Assembly (NCBI GenBank): GCA_027604685.1
Contig: JADHYX010000140.1
Coordinates: forward strand, 5,002-50,715
Direction: 5' to 3'
Source of the DNA: Lobulomyces angularis
Lineage: Eukaryota > Chytridiomycota > Chytridiomycetes > Lobulomycetales > Lobulomycetaceae
DNA: 45,714 bases
Shown: in pieces, positions 33,460-45,714 of the stretch
Numbering within the stretch: position 1 is the stretch's first letter
Layout of the letters: every line of letters starts with the position of its first letter
Made by a program: the position numbers and the translations under genes
The notes under the pieces: model-generated
Database searches by the model: none
What the model saw: the letters and a program-made list of their open reading frames with translations, nothing else
Told to the model about the DNA's origin: nothing

Positions 33460-36400
33460 ATGCAAACTATTACGTTCAGTTCATTGCTTGATAAAGAGCT
33501 GTGCTATGAGACGGATGATGAATTAGATATTTTTGAAACCTTGACAGATGAAGGTTTTGATTCCGAAAATTTAAACTACTCTCTTGAATGGGTGAAAAGA
33601 AGTGAGGATGAGGGTAATCGATATAAACCTTTTTTTTCTTAATGATTTTTTTAGATTTATTTGAATCACAAAACCAGGGATTTGGAATTAACATACCTTA
33701 CAATCCAGAAAAAGATGGGTTATGGAAGTTTGAGTTTGACGATTTATCTGATGAACAGACGGAAGTAGATGTGAATGAAATATCTCCAATGCGTGATTCA
33801 ATTTTTGTAAACGAAACCGCCAAGATTGTAAAAAATGTAAGTGAAGATGTCAGCAAAATGAATCAAGTTTCCTCCTCTAATGTTGAAATTTTTGATAAAA
33901 CTTGGTTATTAGAGTAAAATACTATATTTTACATTTTGTTTATTGATTTTTATTTTAGACACTGCGTAAACCACACTACGTTAACTGCAGATAGTGTTTT
34001 AACACCAGAGGAACTTAGTCAAAAAGTATTGGGTATATTGCTATCTTCGGCTGAAGGTTTTATATATTTATTTTCTAATTATCACTAAGACGGTAATTTT
34101 TAAAGATGAAACGCTACAAAGCAATCTGCTGGATTTACTAGGATTTGAAAATTTCGATTTTCTTTCAAGTCTTGTGAAAAATAAAGAGCAAATTGTTGCT
34201 AAAATATCTGCAGTTGTAAGAAAAAACCTTACCCTTTTTTATTAAATTTTTCAAGGGAAAAAATGCTTTTCAGAATGACACTCACAATGAACTCAACTTA
34301 TCTTTGGAACCTCCAAAATTGCCATATCGACCGTCATACGGCGCCCAAGTCACAGTAAATACTGATATTGAAAAACTTCAATCAAAGCAACTTCGTAAGG
34401 AACAAAAAAGAAGAGCTAAAATGACTGGTAATCAGTATTTTAATTTTCACAATTTTTAAATTTTTTCTCGTAGAAGAAGAAAAGGACATGGAATTAAGTG
34501 CAAATTTATTAGGGTTAGATGGCGACCATTTAAGAAATGTTCGAGAGTCACAATTAAGGACATCATCGAATGCTCCGCTATTTTCTAATACAGTAAACCT
34601 GACTTAATTCTTTTTACATTTTAACTCATTTTTAATACGAAGGCTGCGAAGGTGGAAGATATTCAATATCCAAATGTTTATAGAACGGAAAAAGCAAAAT
34701 CCAGCTTTTTTGGAGCAAAAATGGCGTTACCATTTGGAACTGAGCGTTTTGACAACGACAAAGTAAATTTCTTTTTAATAAAGTTTTTTCTTATTTTTGA
34801 TTTTTAGCGTTTTGAAGAGGTTGTCATACCTTTTCCTAAGAAACCTGACCTCAGCGTATTTCCCAACATGAAAGAATTGATTAAAATATCTTCGTTAGAT
34901 GACTTTTGTATACATTGATAGTTGTTTTTATTTACCTTTTTTAGGTGCGAGAGGATTTAAAGGTTATAAAGAGTTAAATCGTTTACAATCTACAGTATAC
35001 CCTGTAGCATATGGATCTAATGCTAACATGCTAGTGTGCGCTCCAACAGGAAAGACATCAAAATTTTACTATTCTGAATGTTTTTTTTTTTTCAGGTGCT
35101 GGAAAAACCGATGTAGCAATGCTTACAATCTTAAGATGCCTCTCGCAATACATCAAAACTACTGATGAAGGAAGAACTTATTTGGCTAAAGACGATTTTA
35201 AAATTGTCTATGTTGCCCCAATGAAAGCACTAGCTTCAGAAATTGTAAGAAAATTTCAGTCAAGATTGGGAGGAGATTTTAACAAAGATGGTGTCGGTGT
35301 AATAGTTAAAGGTATGAAGTTTTTAACTGGTACCTACTGAAAAAATTTAGAGCTGACTGGTGACATGCAGTTATCAAAATCAGAAATCAGTTCAACACAA
35401 ATCTTGGTTGTTACACCTGAAAAATGGGACGTTGTAACTAGAAAAGGAGTAGGGGATACGGAACTTACACAGAAAGTGAAACTTTTACTAATTGACGAGG
35501 TGCACTTGTTAAACGAGGATAGAGGTTCTGTTATAGAAAGTATAGTAGCTAGAACTTTGCGTCAGGTAGAAAGCACTCAGTCTCTAATTAGAGTGGTCGG
35601 ATTATCTGGTAATATATTTAACTCAGAGTAATTAATACCATTTTTAGCAACACTGCCAAATTATGTAGATGTGGCGGAATTTCTTGGAGTAAACCCTTAC
35701 CAAGGGTTGTTCTACTTTGATTCATCATTCAGGCCTGTTCCATTAAAACAGCATTTTATAGGTAGCATTTTTTAATATTTTTTAACCTTTTGCAGGTGTG
35801 AAGGGCAAATCCGGTAGTCCAACTTCTAGGATGAATATGAATAAGATTTGCTATGAAAAAGTGGTGGATTTAGGTAAAATAAAAAATTTTGTGCCACTAA
35901 GTTAAATTTAAAAAGTAAGAAATGGTCATCAGATCATGATATTCGTCCATTCTAGGAAAGACACTGTTAACACTGCGAAAGCTCTGATCGAAGAAGCAAA
36001 ACTGGAAAATGCTCTTGGTAAACTTTAATTTATACAAATTTATCTAATTTGAATGCTTAGCTGATTTCGAATGCAATACTAATGCTGATTACCAGTCGGC
36101 TCTAAAGGAAATATCCAAATCAAAAAATAGAGAAATGAAGGAGCTTTTTAGTAAAGGATTTGGGATGCACAATGGTTTCTTTTAAAAATATGTGTTAAAC
36201 GTTTGTTTACTGAATTTTTTGATAGCGGGAATGTTAAGATCCGATAGAACAATGACAGAAAAGTTTTTTGAGAAAGGATTTATCAAGGTTCTATGTTGTA
36301 CAGCTACTTTGGCATGGGGAGTTAATGTATAAATATAATTAATACTCAGTATGATGTTTATTGCTTATTTTAGCTCCCTGCTTATGCAGTTGTTATTAAG

Positions 36401-39400
36401 GGAACTCAGGTGTATAATCCTGATAAAGGTGGATTTGTGGATTTATCAATATTAGATGTCTTGCAAATTTTTGGTCGAGCCGGAAGGTAAAATTTTTTTT
36501 ACAGCAATTCATAAACAGTTATTTTAATTAGACCCCAATATGAAGACCATGGAGTGGCGCATATAATTACTACCCATGATAAACTCAGCCATTATTTATC
36601 AGAAATATCTCACCAGCATCCAATTGAAAGTAAATTTGCGGTTAATTTGGTTGATAACTTGAATGCAGAGATATCAATTGGAACTGTTTCTAATGTAGAT
36701 GAGGCTGTGAGGTGGCTCGGGTATACCTACCTAAATGTTCGCTTGCGAAAAAATCCACTTAATTATGGAATGGATTGGAGTGATCTTACTGAAGCCGATG
36801 GGATTGTCCAAAAAAGAAGAGCCCTAATTATCTCAGCAAGCAAAATTTTGGCTAAGGCGCAAATGATTACCTTTGACGAAGTAACAGGATTTCTAGGAGT
36901 GAAGGATCTTGGTAGAACAGGCTCAAATTTCTACATTAATTTTGAGACAATCGAGATGTTTAATGAAGTTATGGCTCCAAGAATGACAGAAGGTAAAATT
37001 TTTGTAAATTTTCCTTATAACTTTAATTCTTAAGCGGATGTTTTGGGATTGGTTTCACAAGCAAAGGAATTTGAAAACTTGAAGTGTAGGGATGAAGAAA
37101 TGAAAGAATTGGGAATGTTACTTGAAGATGAAACTTGTGTACCATGCCAAGTTAAAGTAAGTACAATTTAATGCTCTTATAAATAACATCTTTTAGGGTG
37201 GAATGGAGACAACTTACGGAAAAACTAATATACTGCTACAGTCGTATATTTCTAGAGCACCAATCAACGACTTTGCTTTAGTATCGGATACTGCATATGT
37301 TGCGAAGAATGCAGCAAGAATTTTAAGAGCCTTATTTGAAATTTCCTTGTCAAGAAATTGGGGGCCAGTTGCGGCTGTTATGCTGAATTTGTGTAAGTCC
37401 GTTGATAAGCGGATGTGGTGTTACGGTATTGAATTTTTCTATCTAATGCAGATTATTTTAAAGAGTTATTTTGTCAGAAAACCCTATTGCTCAGTTTGAA
37501 CTTCCGTACGAAATAATTGAAAAATTGTCAATTCACACAAATGATATGTCAGTCGAAGAAATGAGGGACTTGGATGCGAGAGAAATTGGAGAATTAATAC
37601 GATTTAACAAAATGGGTCCAACTGTTGCAAGGTATGCATTTATTCAATTAATATGAATTAACGAATTTTAGATGTATTGAACAATTTCCAATACTTGAAA
37701 TGGAGGCTACTGTTGCTCCAGTTACCAAAACTGTTTTAAGAGTTACTTTGTATATTACACCAAGTAGAAAAGAACATTAAATTTGATTGTTTTAAAATTT
37801 ATTTGTTTAGATTTTTCTTGGAATGATCGAGTCCATGGCTTTTCTGAGCCTTTTTATATTTGGGTTGAAGATCCTGAGCATACTGAAATTTTACACTCTG
37901 AGTATTTTCTATTATCAAAAAAGCAGCAACATGAAACCCAGAAGTTGGGATTTGTTGTCCCAATTCCAAAAACTTCTTCCACAAGTGATGAATTACCTCC
38001 TCAGATATATGTTCGAGCAGTGTCTGAAAGATGGATTGGTTCGGAAACCATTATTCCAATTAGCTTTAAACATTTAATCTTACCAAAATTTTATGAAACC
38101 CCTTTTACTGACTTGCTACCATTGCAACCCTTGCCCTTGTCTGCATTGCAAAATCCCATATTAGAGGAAATTTGCAGTCAGCGTTTTGACTTTTTTAATC
38201 CTGTACAAACACAAATTTTCCATACCCTCTATTGGACCAGCAATAATGCGTTGATAGGAGCCCCTACGGGTTCTGGAAAGGTGAATAAGTTCTGAAATAT
38301 AAAAGTTTAATAGTTTTCGATTTAGACAATGGCAGCTGAACTTGCTATGTGGGCGGCGTTCAGGGATCGTCCTAAATCTAAAGTGGTGTATATTGCACCA
38401 ATGAAAGCTTTGGTTAAAGAGAGAATGATGGATTGGGGTACAAGGCTAATTAGTAAAATGAATGTAAAAATGGTAGAGTTGACAGGTGATATCACTCCAG
38501 ACATCCGTGCTTTGCAAGAAGCAGACATTATCATTACTACTCCAGAGAAGTGGGATGGAATTACCCGTAGTTGGAAAACCAGAAGCTACGTTACCGATGT
38601 CAGTTTAGTTTTAATTGATGAAATTCATTTGTTAGGAGGAGATCGCGGACCAATATTGGAAGTTATCGTTTCAAGAATGAATTATATTAGCTCCAACACA
38701 AGTCAGAAGGTTAGAATTGTTGGCCTGTCAACGGCTTTAGCTAACGCATCTGATTTGGCGGACTGGTTACATATAAAGCATAATGGGTTATTCAATTTTA
38801 GGCATTCAGTTCGTCCAGTGCCTTTAGAAATTCACATAAGTGGCTTTAACGGAAAACATTACTGTAATAATTATAAATCTAGAAGTGATTTTTAATTGTA
38901 TTAGGTCCAAGGATGAAAACGATGAATAAACCTGCTTATACTGCAATACTAACCCATTCTCCATCAAAACCTGTCATTGTGTTTGTATCGTCAAGAAGGC
39001 AAACTAGGTTGACAGCAAATGATTTTATTTCTTTATGTGCTGGAGACGATAATCCAAAAAGATTTTTAAAAATGGATGAATCTGCAGCTGATATGATAGT
39101 CAGTCAAATAAAGGATCAGTCTTTGGCGCATGCAATATCTTTTGGTATTGGTTTGCATCACGGTAAAAAAATTTAAAACCTTTTTTGATTGTTACTGATT
39201 TGTACAATTAGCGGGATTGGTAGAATCGGATAGAAAAATAGTAGAGGAATTGTTTGTAAATGGAAAAATACAAATATTAGTTGCCACCTCTACTTTAGCT
39301 TGGGGTGTAAACTATCCTGCGCATTTAGTCATTGTTAAAGGTACAGAATTTTTTGATGCAAAAACTAAAGGCTATGTGGACTTTCCTATAACTGACGTCT

Positions 39401-41209
39401 TACAAATGATGGGAAGAGCAGGAAGGTAGATAATTGCTTGGGAATTGTTTTTTTTTTATTTTATTTTTCAGGCCGCAATTTGATGACTCAGGTGTTGCGT
39501 GTGTTTTTGGTATGTGTTGAATTTTTGGAAATTATAGTTAACGTTTGTTTAGTGCAAGATGTAAAAAAAAACTTTTATAAAAAATTTTTACATGAACCAT
39601 TCCCTGTTGAAAGCAGTCTTCATACATGTTTGGTACATATTCTTTTTTTGTAAATTTTTTTTTGGATTTAATTTTTGAAATTCAAAGCATAATCACTTTA
39701 ACGCAGAAATTGTTGGGGGGACAATATCTTCGAAACAGGATGCAGTAGATTACTTGACGTGGACTTATTTTTATAGGAGGCTGCAAATGGTTTTTATTTG
39801 ACTACTATTGTGAATTTAATTTTTTTACTTTATTTAAAGAATCCCACTTATTATGAAGTTGAAGATGTATCTGATTTTGGAATTAGTAAATATCTTTCCA
39901 ATCTTGTAGAGAAAACCTTACGCGATTTAGAAAAATCCGGTTGTGTTGAAATAAAAGGCGGCATCGAAATCTATGCAACTCCTATTGGTCAAATTGCATC
40001 TTTTTACTATTTAAATTATAAAACTGTTGGAATGTTGAGAAGAAGATTAACGCAAAACTTTAACTCAGATAATATTACTGAGAAATCTGGTGATTTTTCT
40101 GCCATATTAAGAATTTTAACGGATTCGGTTGAGTATGATGAATTGCCAGTTCGACACAATGGTATATATTGCTCTTTTTATTTTTATTTTTCCTCATAAA
40201 AAATATTTTTTTGTTAGAGGATATTTCTAATAAAGAACTTGAGGAAAAGCTTCCCGTTCCAGTTGTATTAAAAAATATAGACCTTCATTCAGTGTTTGGT
40301 GGTGAACCTTTGTATCAAACGTACGATAGTCCTCATGTAAAAGCATTCTTGCTCCTGCAATGTCATTTGACTAGGAATGTTCGTCTACCCACATCTGATT
40401 ATATTACGGATACTAATTCAGTTTTGGATCAATCGATTCGTATTTTGCAGGCAATGATCGATATTACTTCTATTCAAGGTCTTCTTTCAACCACAATTGG
40501 TGTAATGAGGACCTTACAGTGTATCAAACAAGCAATGTGGCATTCAGATTCAGAACTGTTATCTCTACCCTATTTTAATAGAGATTTCGTGCAATTTTTT
40601 TCAAATTTAAATCCACCTGTTAAAACTTTAAAACAAATTATACAAAGTGAAAACAAATTAAATGATATATTTTCTAAAGTAGGAATTTTGGAAAATAAGG
40701 CGAAAGAAATTATTAATGTTGTTGCGAATTTACCAGTGATTACATTTACTTGGTTAAAATTGCATTTAATAGATTTTGATGATAAAGGAAACGAAACACA
40801 AAGCGTTGTTGAAATGAGTAAGGATTATAAGTATTATTTAACAGCAGGAAAAAAATATAGCTTAAGTGCGGAAATTCGTCGTCGAAAACCGAAGTATTTC
40901 GACAACAATGGCGACATTCCAGTAAGCGCACCAAGATTTTCAAAAAAACAGATTGAATCTTGGTGGATAGTTTTAGGAAATTTAAAAGAAAATGAATTAA
41001 TTTTAGTGAAGAGAAGTTCGATTATTTCACGATTTGGGGATAAAAAAAATGAAAAAAATAATGTTGGTGGGAAAAAATTTTTCACAAATGTGAAGTTGGA
41101 TTTCATTGCACCAATGGATGTTGGTGATTACAAATTTGAATTAAGTGTAATTTCTGATGCTTATTACGGTTTAGATGTTAGTAAATTTATAGATATTGTA
41201 ATTAATTAA
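33460..41209 (+). CDS. SLH1: ASCC3/Slh1-type tandem Ski2-like RNA helicase
   Basis: About 31 exons and roughly 2,100 aa (human ASCC3 2,202; yeast Slh1 1,967). It is the helicase of the ribosome quality control trigger (RQT/ASC-1) complex, which pulls on mRNA to split stalled, ubiquitinated ribosomes. The acidic N-terminus starts [13 protein letters not shown]; then [16 protein letters not shown] and [19 protein letters not shown]. Cassette 1: [13 protein letters not shown] (Walker A, split by an unusual intron), [32 protein letters not shown] (DEVH), [23 protein letters not shown] Sec63 unit follows. Cassette 2: [39 protein letters not shown] (DEIH), [30 protein letters not shown], then a second Sec63 unit ending at the stop. 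The STALANA motif with YCPRM...NKPAY and QTRLTA separates this group from Brr2. Both cassettes keep their ATPase motifs. Confidence 0.93.
35050..35095 (+). other. GA-AG intron inside the Walker A codons
   Basis: The exon ends CCAACAG and the next begins GTGCTGGAAAAACC, which together give the invariant APTGAGKT. The intron between them starts GAAAGA, where GTAAGA would be expected, and ends TTTTTTCAG; 46 nt. Reading through instead destroys the motif, so splicing must occur here unless the base is a sequencing error. Confidence 0.75.
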
Positions 41210-41449
41210 CCTATAGATAATATTACTTTTTTTTTTTTTTTTTAAAAAATTAAATATTTTTTTGATTACTAATATAGTATAATTAACTTAAATAAAATAC
41301 TAGCAAATTTTAACTAAAATAATAAATTTAAAAAAAGAAATATATTGAATGAGTTTAGTTTTTGTAATTACAAAAATTTTTCCTTTTATATATTTAAAAT
41401 ATGTTTTTTTTTTTTTTTTTTTTTCAAAAAAAACAATCAAATATTCATT
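41210..41449. other. Convergent spacer with long poly-T tracts
   Basis: Region between the stops of the helicase (+) and the HMG-like gene (-). Mostly A/T, with poly-T tracts near 41227-41243 and 41404-41424. Nothing else seen. Confidence 0.4.
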
Positions 41450-42105
41450 TTATTCTTCAATTTTCAAAAATGATTGATTAATGTAATCTTCATTTTTTAT
41501 CCAGGCGTTTAACTTTTTTTTTTTAAAATTTACGTCTTCCTTTTTTTTAATTTTTTTTTTTTTATCCTCCAATTGAAATTTGAAACTACCAAGGTTAATA
41601 TTTGATGGGTATGCAGACTTTCTAAAAAAAAAAAAAAAAAAAAAAACCGTTTTTTATTTATCTACATAACTTTGTTTTTTTTTTACCATTTCCAAAATTA
41701 ATTTAGATATCATTGAATTTGAAGCATTTGGAAATTTTAATGATAGTTCATTTCTTTTTTCTTGCTTGTAGTAAAAAAAAGTATGAGTAGGATTTGGTTC
41801 AAATGGAAATAAATTTTGGTCTTTGTTATTTTCAAATTGCTTTTCTTCTGTCTCTCTCGAATTATTTTCGACTGAACTTGTAATTAACTATAAAAAGAAA
41901 TTGATTTTATTTTTAGTTTCATTATAGAAAAAGCAACTTTTTTTTTTTTTTGAGTTGTTTCCCAAGAAAATGTATCCAATGGAAAAAAAAAAAAAAAAAG
42001 AACAACAAATTTTACATTTTCTAGGAGGTGGATTGTATCAGGTTGAGTATCATTATTAGTAAATAACAACCTATTTAAAGGTTTAACTGATTCAGAATCG
42101 TTCAT
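41450..42105 (-). CDS. Small HMG-box-like protein, third helix not evident
   Basis: Three exons: 42016-42105, 41687-41887, 41450-41617; 152 aa. After an acidic N-terminus (MNDSESVKPLNRLLFTNN...) the middle exon carries HTFFYYKQEKRNELSLKFPN and SNSMISKLILEM, which fits helices 1 and 2 of an HMG box (compare the family pattern NAFMLYRxxKRxxI...NPxxxxxEISKxLGxMW). The exon ends exactly where the conserved MW would start, but the next exon, read in phase 0, gives SAYPSNINLGSFKFQLED and then a lysine-rich basic stretch (KKKKIKKKED) instead of helix 3. Either the box is degenerate or the splice acceptor is different; using the acceptor four bases earlier ends the protein within eight codons. Long A runs make indel errors possible. 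A sequence-specific DNA-binding or mating-type role is only a guess. Confidence 0.55.
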
Positions 42106-42667
42106 CAAACAAACAAATAAAAAATAAAAATTAAAAAATAAAAAAAAAAATAATAATAGAAAAAGAGTACTTAAAATTGATATTTTATTGTATTTTTATT
42201 TCTTTTTTTTAAAAAATTTCATATGAATATAAAGGCGTTTTTTTTTTTTTTTTTTTTTTAGTATTTATTGTATAAAATTTATATAAATTTTTTTTATTTT
42301 TTTTTTTGATAAAAATAAAAAATAATTAAATTTTATTTTTTCTAAATTTGACTATTTTGTTTTATTTTTTATTTTTTTTCAATTTTTTATTTTTTTTTTT
42401 ATTTTTTTTCATTTTCTTTGTTTTTTTTTATCTAAAATTTTTTTCCAGCAAAAACTTTTTCAAGCCCATAACAGACAGAATTTAAAAACAATGTAATCCT
42501 AAACATAGTTGAAAGATATTTTTTTTTTTTTACCAAGAAAAAAAAAAAAAAAATAGTACAATAAGAGTTATAAAAAGGTATTACACAAGTTAAAAAAAGA
42601 AAAAAAAAAACATTTTAAATAAAACTTATTTAAAATATAAAAAAAAAATAAAAAATAAAACAAGCAC
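42106..42667. other. Low-complexity AT spacer
   Basis: About 560 bases of nearly pure A/T with many homopolymers of 8-20 bases. No gene. It should contain the promoter of the HMG-like gene. Confidence 0.4.
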
Positions 42668-43289
42668 TCATTTGAAAATACTTTTTTTTTTGATTACTTG
42701 GTTTACATTTATTTCTCGCAACTTAATACTATTCAATTGATAGTTAATTCTTACTTTAATATCTTCCACTTTCCACTGTATAAAAAAAAAAAATTACTTT
42801 AATAAAAATAAGCAGTAATATAAACTACCAAATTTTTTACATCTGCTTCCCCTAGTTTTTCAAGCTTATAAAGATTGAAGGTATTTACTGGTGCACCAGT
42901 TAATTTGAAGTGGTTTTTATTACTCTTTTTGGGAGGATGGGGAGGGTCACGTAAATCAATTTTTGTTAAAAAGGTTTTTGTTGACCTCTGAAAGCAGGTT
43001 ATATCTGGAAGAGGTTTAGAAATGAGTGTTCTGTCATTTGGGTATAGCATGTTATTGGTGCATGGTTTACTTTCTTGCTGACCTTTTTGCAAGGTTTCTT
43101 CACCAACCTGCAAAAAAACAAGATATGAGATTGTAAGAATAAAGAAAAGTATTTTACCGTTTTTAGCTTTATGTTTGGTTTAATTTCATAAGGAACAATT
43201 TGATAATTTTTTATATTACTTCTTTGTGATCTGATGCAGCATAGATGATGATGTTGATATCCAACCAAGTCTAGAGGTGAATGTGACAT
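42668..43289 (-). CDS. Unrecognised small protein, three exons
   Basis: Modelled as 43158-43289, 42841-43107 and 42668-42775; 168 aa. The start MSHSPLDLVGYQHHHLCCIR is an ATG just after an AT-rich leader. Exon 2 encodes a basic, proline-containing stretch (LRDPPHPPKKSNKNHF) and APVNTFNLYKLEKLGEAD; exon 3 continues WKVEDIKVRINYQLNSIKLR and ends with KKKSIFK. Codon choice and base mix differ from the surrounding homopolymer DNA, both introns are GT-AG, phase 0, 50-65 nt, and the spliced product is charged and soluble, which supports a real gene. Without splicing exon 2 would end at YITAYFY. I do not recognise the family; the cluster of basic residues suggests a nuclear protein. Confidence 0.5.
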
Positions 43290-45714
43290 AATCCTATTTT
43301 TTTTTTAATTTTCAAATAAATTTAATTTAATATTTTTTTTTTTAAAAAAGCATACATGATAACTAAAAAAAAATGTAAGGATAAAACTTTTTTTAAACAA
43401 AAGAAAAAGATTTTTTTTTTATTTTTTTATTATTTTTAATATAGTTTATGGTAAAAAAAAAAAAAAAAGTTGGGGGGCTTTTAAGAAAATATGGATTTTA
43501 TTTGTGATATGACGCTTTTTGAGAAAAAATAAAAAAAAAAGAAATAAAGAAAACCTGCATAAACTCTTAATAAAAAAAAAATTAAAAAATAAATAAATGA
43601 ATAGAAAAAAAAAAAAAAAAAAAATAAAGATTTGACTAAAGATAATAAAAAATGTTTTTAAGTAAAAAATTTAGATAAAAATTTAATTTCTTTATTTTTT
43701 CTTTTTTTCTCCACCTACTTTATTGTAATAAAATATGTTTTTATGTCTCACATGCTGAGGGTTTTACTAACTCATGCTTAAAAAAAATTGTTAACTTTCC
43801 AATTCATTCTGCTGAGTGGAAAGATTCGCGTTTTTTTTTAAGTAAATGAATAAAAAACTTGGAAAAAAAAGAGAGAAAGAAATTTGATCTAGAAAAGAAA
43901 GAAAAGTGGTCAAGAAAAGGACCACAATACACAGATAGATTGAAAATTGTATGGATAATTAAAGGGGTTTTGATTACAGAGGATTTGTTTTCTTCTACAG
44001 AGGATGGACTTGAAAATTGTCAAATAACTTTAACTTGTTGTATTTGAACACAATAACTTCAAACTATCTATATGTAGGTTTGGTTATGTGTACTGAAATA
44101 TATAAGAGGCGATTCTGCAAGGAGATTATTAAATTTAAGCTACTTGAGTAGCACAGAGATGCACAACTTGATACAAGTAAGCTTCACATGATATATGTAA
44201 CGAAGGGGCTGCAAACATTATCATCCCAATTCCAGCAACAATTTGAACCAAAAATTAATTGTTCATATCTATCGGTACTTGGGATGTGCATTGTTTGCTG
44301 CAATTTATTACAATGTTACCGTGCTACTTTTTACCTTCTTGCTGTAAAATTCTTTCCTGGTGTGAAGGGTTACACAATAGACCTCAAGTTGTGAAAACCA
44401 GAAATAAAAACTAGGAAATCAGTATGGAAGATCAACAAGATTCATCAGTCACCATCAACAGATGCATTATTCTTTATCAACAAAAAATGCATTGTTCTCC
44501 ATCAACTCACTCTCCTCTCAATCTACTGTCCACCGCCATGCCCATTTTTTTCTGATTTTTTACTGTATGTTCTTGGAAATCATTATCAGTAATCAGAAAT
44601 TAATCACGTAATCAGCAACCTGCTCCAAAACCCATCATCCCATAACCTTGAATCCTCACAAGATTGCTTTTTTTTTTAATTTTTGTAAGTAAATTCCAGA
44701 TCTCACATAAACATCATTTATTTTATTGTAAACATTAATAAAAGTTTTTTAAATGCAAAACCTTTTTTTTGTTTAAAGTTTTAACTACATCTATTCTATA
44801 ATGTATGTAAATATAGTTCAACCTGGACAAAAAAAAAAAAAAAAAGAGATTTTTTGTTTGAGTAAAGCTTTTTGAAAAGTTAACCCTTGATCATTCAATT
44901 CTACTTTGTTCTTTTATTTTTGACAACTTTTTTTTTTTGAAGCTGAACTTTAGAGTTTTTTCATGTGAAGTTCCATTTATCAGCCAACTTTTTTCTCTTT
45001 TTTTTTTTTCGGTAATTTTTTTAGACTTTCTTTAGTTAGTTTTGGTTTCTTTTTTCCTATTCAGCTTCTTTTTTCATTTTTTCCTTGTTTTTTTTGTTTT
45101 TTTTCTTAAGCTTCTTTTTCTTGTTTTTTTGTTTGTTCCAAAAAAAAGACAGCTTGAGCTTAAAACATATTCCGTGGAAAATCTTAAACAAAAAAACTTA
45201 AAAAAAAAAAAGGAGCTTTTCATCGTCATCTTTTTAATTTTTTGTCCCACTTTTTGCAACTTTAAAACCTTCTTCCTTTGTTCCTATTCAAAAAACATTA
45301 TTTCCCATCAAGCAAAAAAGAAAAAAGTAAATAATAATAAAAAATTACAACAAAAAATAAAAGTTATTAAGGTTATTTTTTTTAAATAAATTTTATAAAT
45401 AAAAACAGGGAAAAAACGTTCTTTTTTATTTCTTAAAAAATTTTTGTATGTTTCTTTTTTTAAAACTAAAAAATAAAAAAATTATTAAAATGTAAATAAA
45501 AAAAATAAAAAAAATTAAAATAAATAAATTTTTTTTTTAAATTTTATTTTTGACAGTTAAAAAAAAATTAAAAAAAAAAAAAGATTGCTTCACAAATTGA
45601 GAACAAAGAAAAATGAGCAAGAAGTTGCCCCTTGTGCAAGCAAGCAAAGGCAAATCGAGCCTTTTTTTTTTTTTTATTTTTTTTTTAACCGGCTCTTCAC
45701 AATAAGGGACGTGA
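43290..45714. other. Low-complexity 2.4-kb region, no confident gene
   Basis: Dominated by long A and T runs. The part from about 43870 to 44660 is less biased and has open frames on the plus strand (a Lys/Glu-rich one ending at 44047 and one at 44188-44394 with several Cys), but neither starts, splices or resembles a protein convincingly. Near 44447-44505 there are two imperfect copies of a CATCAAC...ATGCATT unit. The stretch 45600-45660 is also less AT-rich, and no tRNA fold could be drawn. Confidence 0.4.

Noticed and set aside
43859..44047. Lys/Glu-rich open frame on the plus strand
   Set aside because: No ATG start, composition follows the local A-rich DNA, no recognisable motif.
44188..44394. 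68-codon open frame with several Cys
   Set aside because: Stands alone without plausible splice partners or family resemblance.
44447..44505. Two imperfect CATCAAC/ATGCATT units as a possible satellite or CRISPR-like repeat
   Set aside because: Only two copies, no spacers, eukaryotic context.
45042..45389. 115-codon open frame, Phe/Lys-rich
   Set aside because: Product of poly-T and poly-A runs read in frame.
45600..45660. Possible tRNA or small RNA at the right end, followed by a T run
   Set aside because: No cloverleaf, no TTCGA-type loop, and T runs are everywhere here.

Overview
The window is nuclear DNA of an AT-rich, intron-dense eukaryote. Introns are about 35-60 nt, almost all GT...AG, and many genes have 5-30 exons; long A/T homopolymers fill introns and spacers. 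The gene set (plant-type ferric reductases, a family C GPCR, coactosin, a MYSM1-like deubiquitinase, a TMEM94/ERMA-like P-type ATPase relative, ASCC3/Slh1) fits an early-diverging fungus or another compact opisthokont or amoebozoan relative. The sequence alone does not settle which. A 10-base N gap at 10934-10943 shows this is a draft scaffold. All exon models were built by hand from reading frames, intron phases and remembered family motifs; no search was run.

Layout. 365-1484 (-): ELO fatty-acid elongase. 2543-3917 (-): TLDc protein of MEAK7 type. 4099-4310: decayed duplicate of the 3' end of the next gene. 4424-6607 (-): ferric reductase FRO copy 1. 7717 to about 10390 (-): SANT-SWIRM-JAMM deubiquitinase (MYSM1-like). 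10944-12257 (+): methyltransferase-like protein truncated by the gap. 12701-13105 (+): CASTOR-type ACT-domain protein. 13587-14365 (+): coactosin. 14710-17837 (+): family C GPCR whose ectodomain resembles a glycine-betaine (OpuAC-type) binding protein. 18139-20212 (-): DDHD phospholipase with a 19-nt microexon. 21239-23483 (+): ferric reductase copy 2. 23647-28492 (-): methylsterol-oxidase-like membrane protein spliced to a tail of about 935 residues made of small repeats. 28767-33209 (+): TMEM94/ERMA-like protein. 33460-41209 (+): ASCC3/Slh1 helicase. 41450-42105 (-): partial HMG-box-like protein. 42668-43289 (-): unknown protein. The last 2.4 kb is low-complexity DNA with no convincing gene.

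The genes are unlinked in function apart from the two related ferric reductases and a loose lipid theme (elongase, DDHD lipase, sterol-oxidase-like protein). The two most unusual items are the receptor with a bacterial-type betaine-binding ectodomain, and the sterol-oxidase-like gene whose tail is encoded by 22 consecutive exons, each a multiple of three and flanked by phase-1 introns, with a YxxFLxxxxPxV module at many exon ends. Also notable are a GA...AG intron inside the helicase Walker A motif, a GC...AG intron, and a lost sterol-oxidase histidine box.
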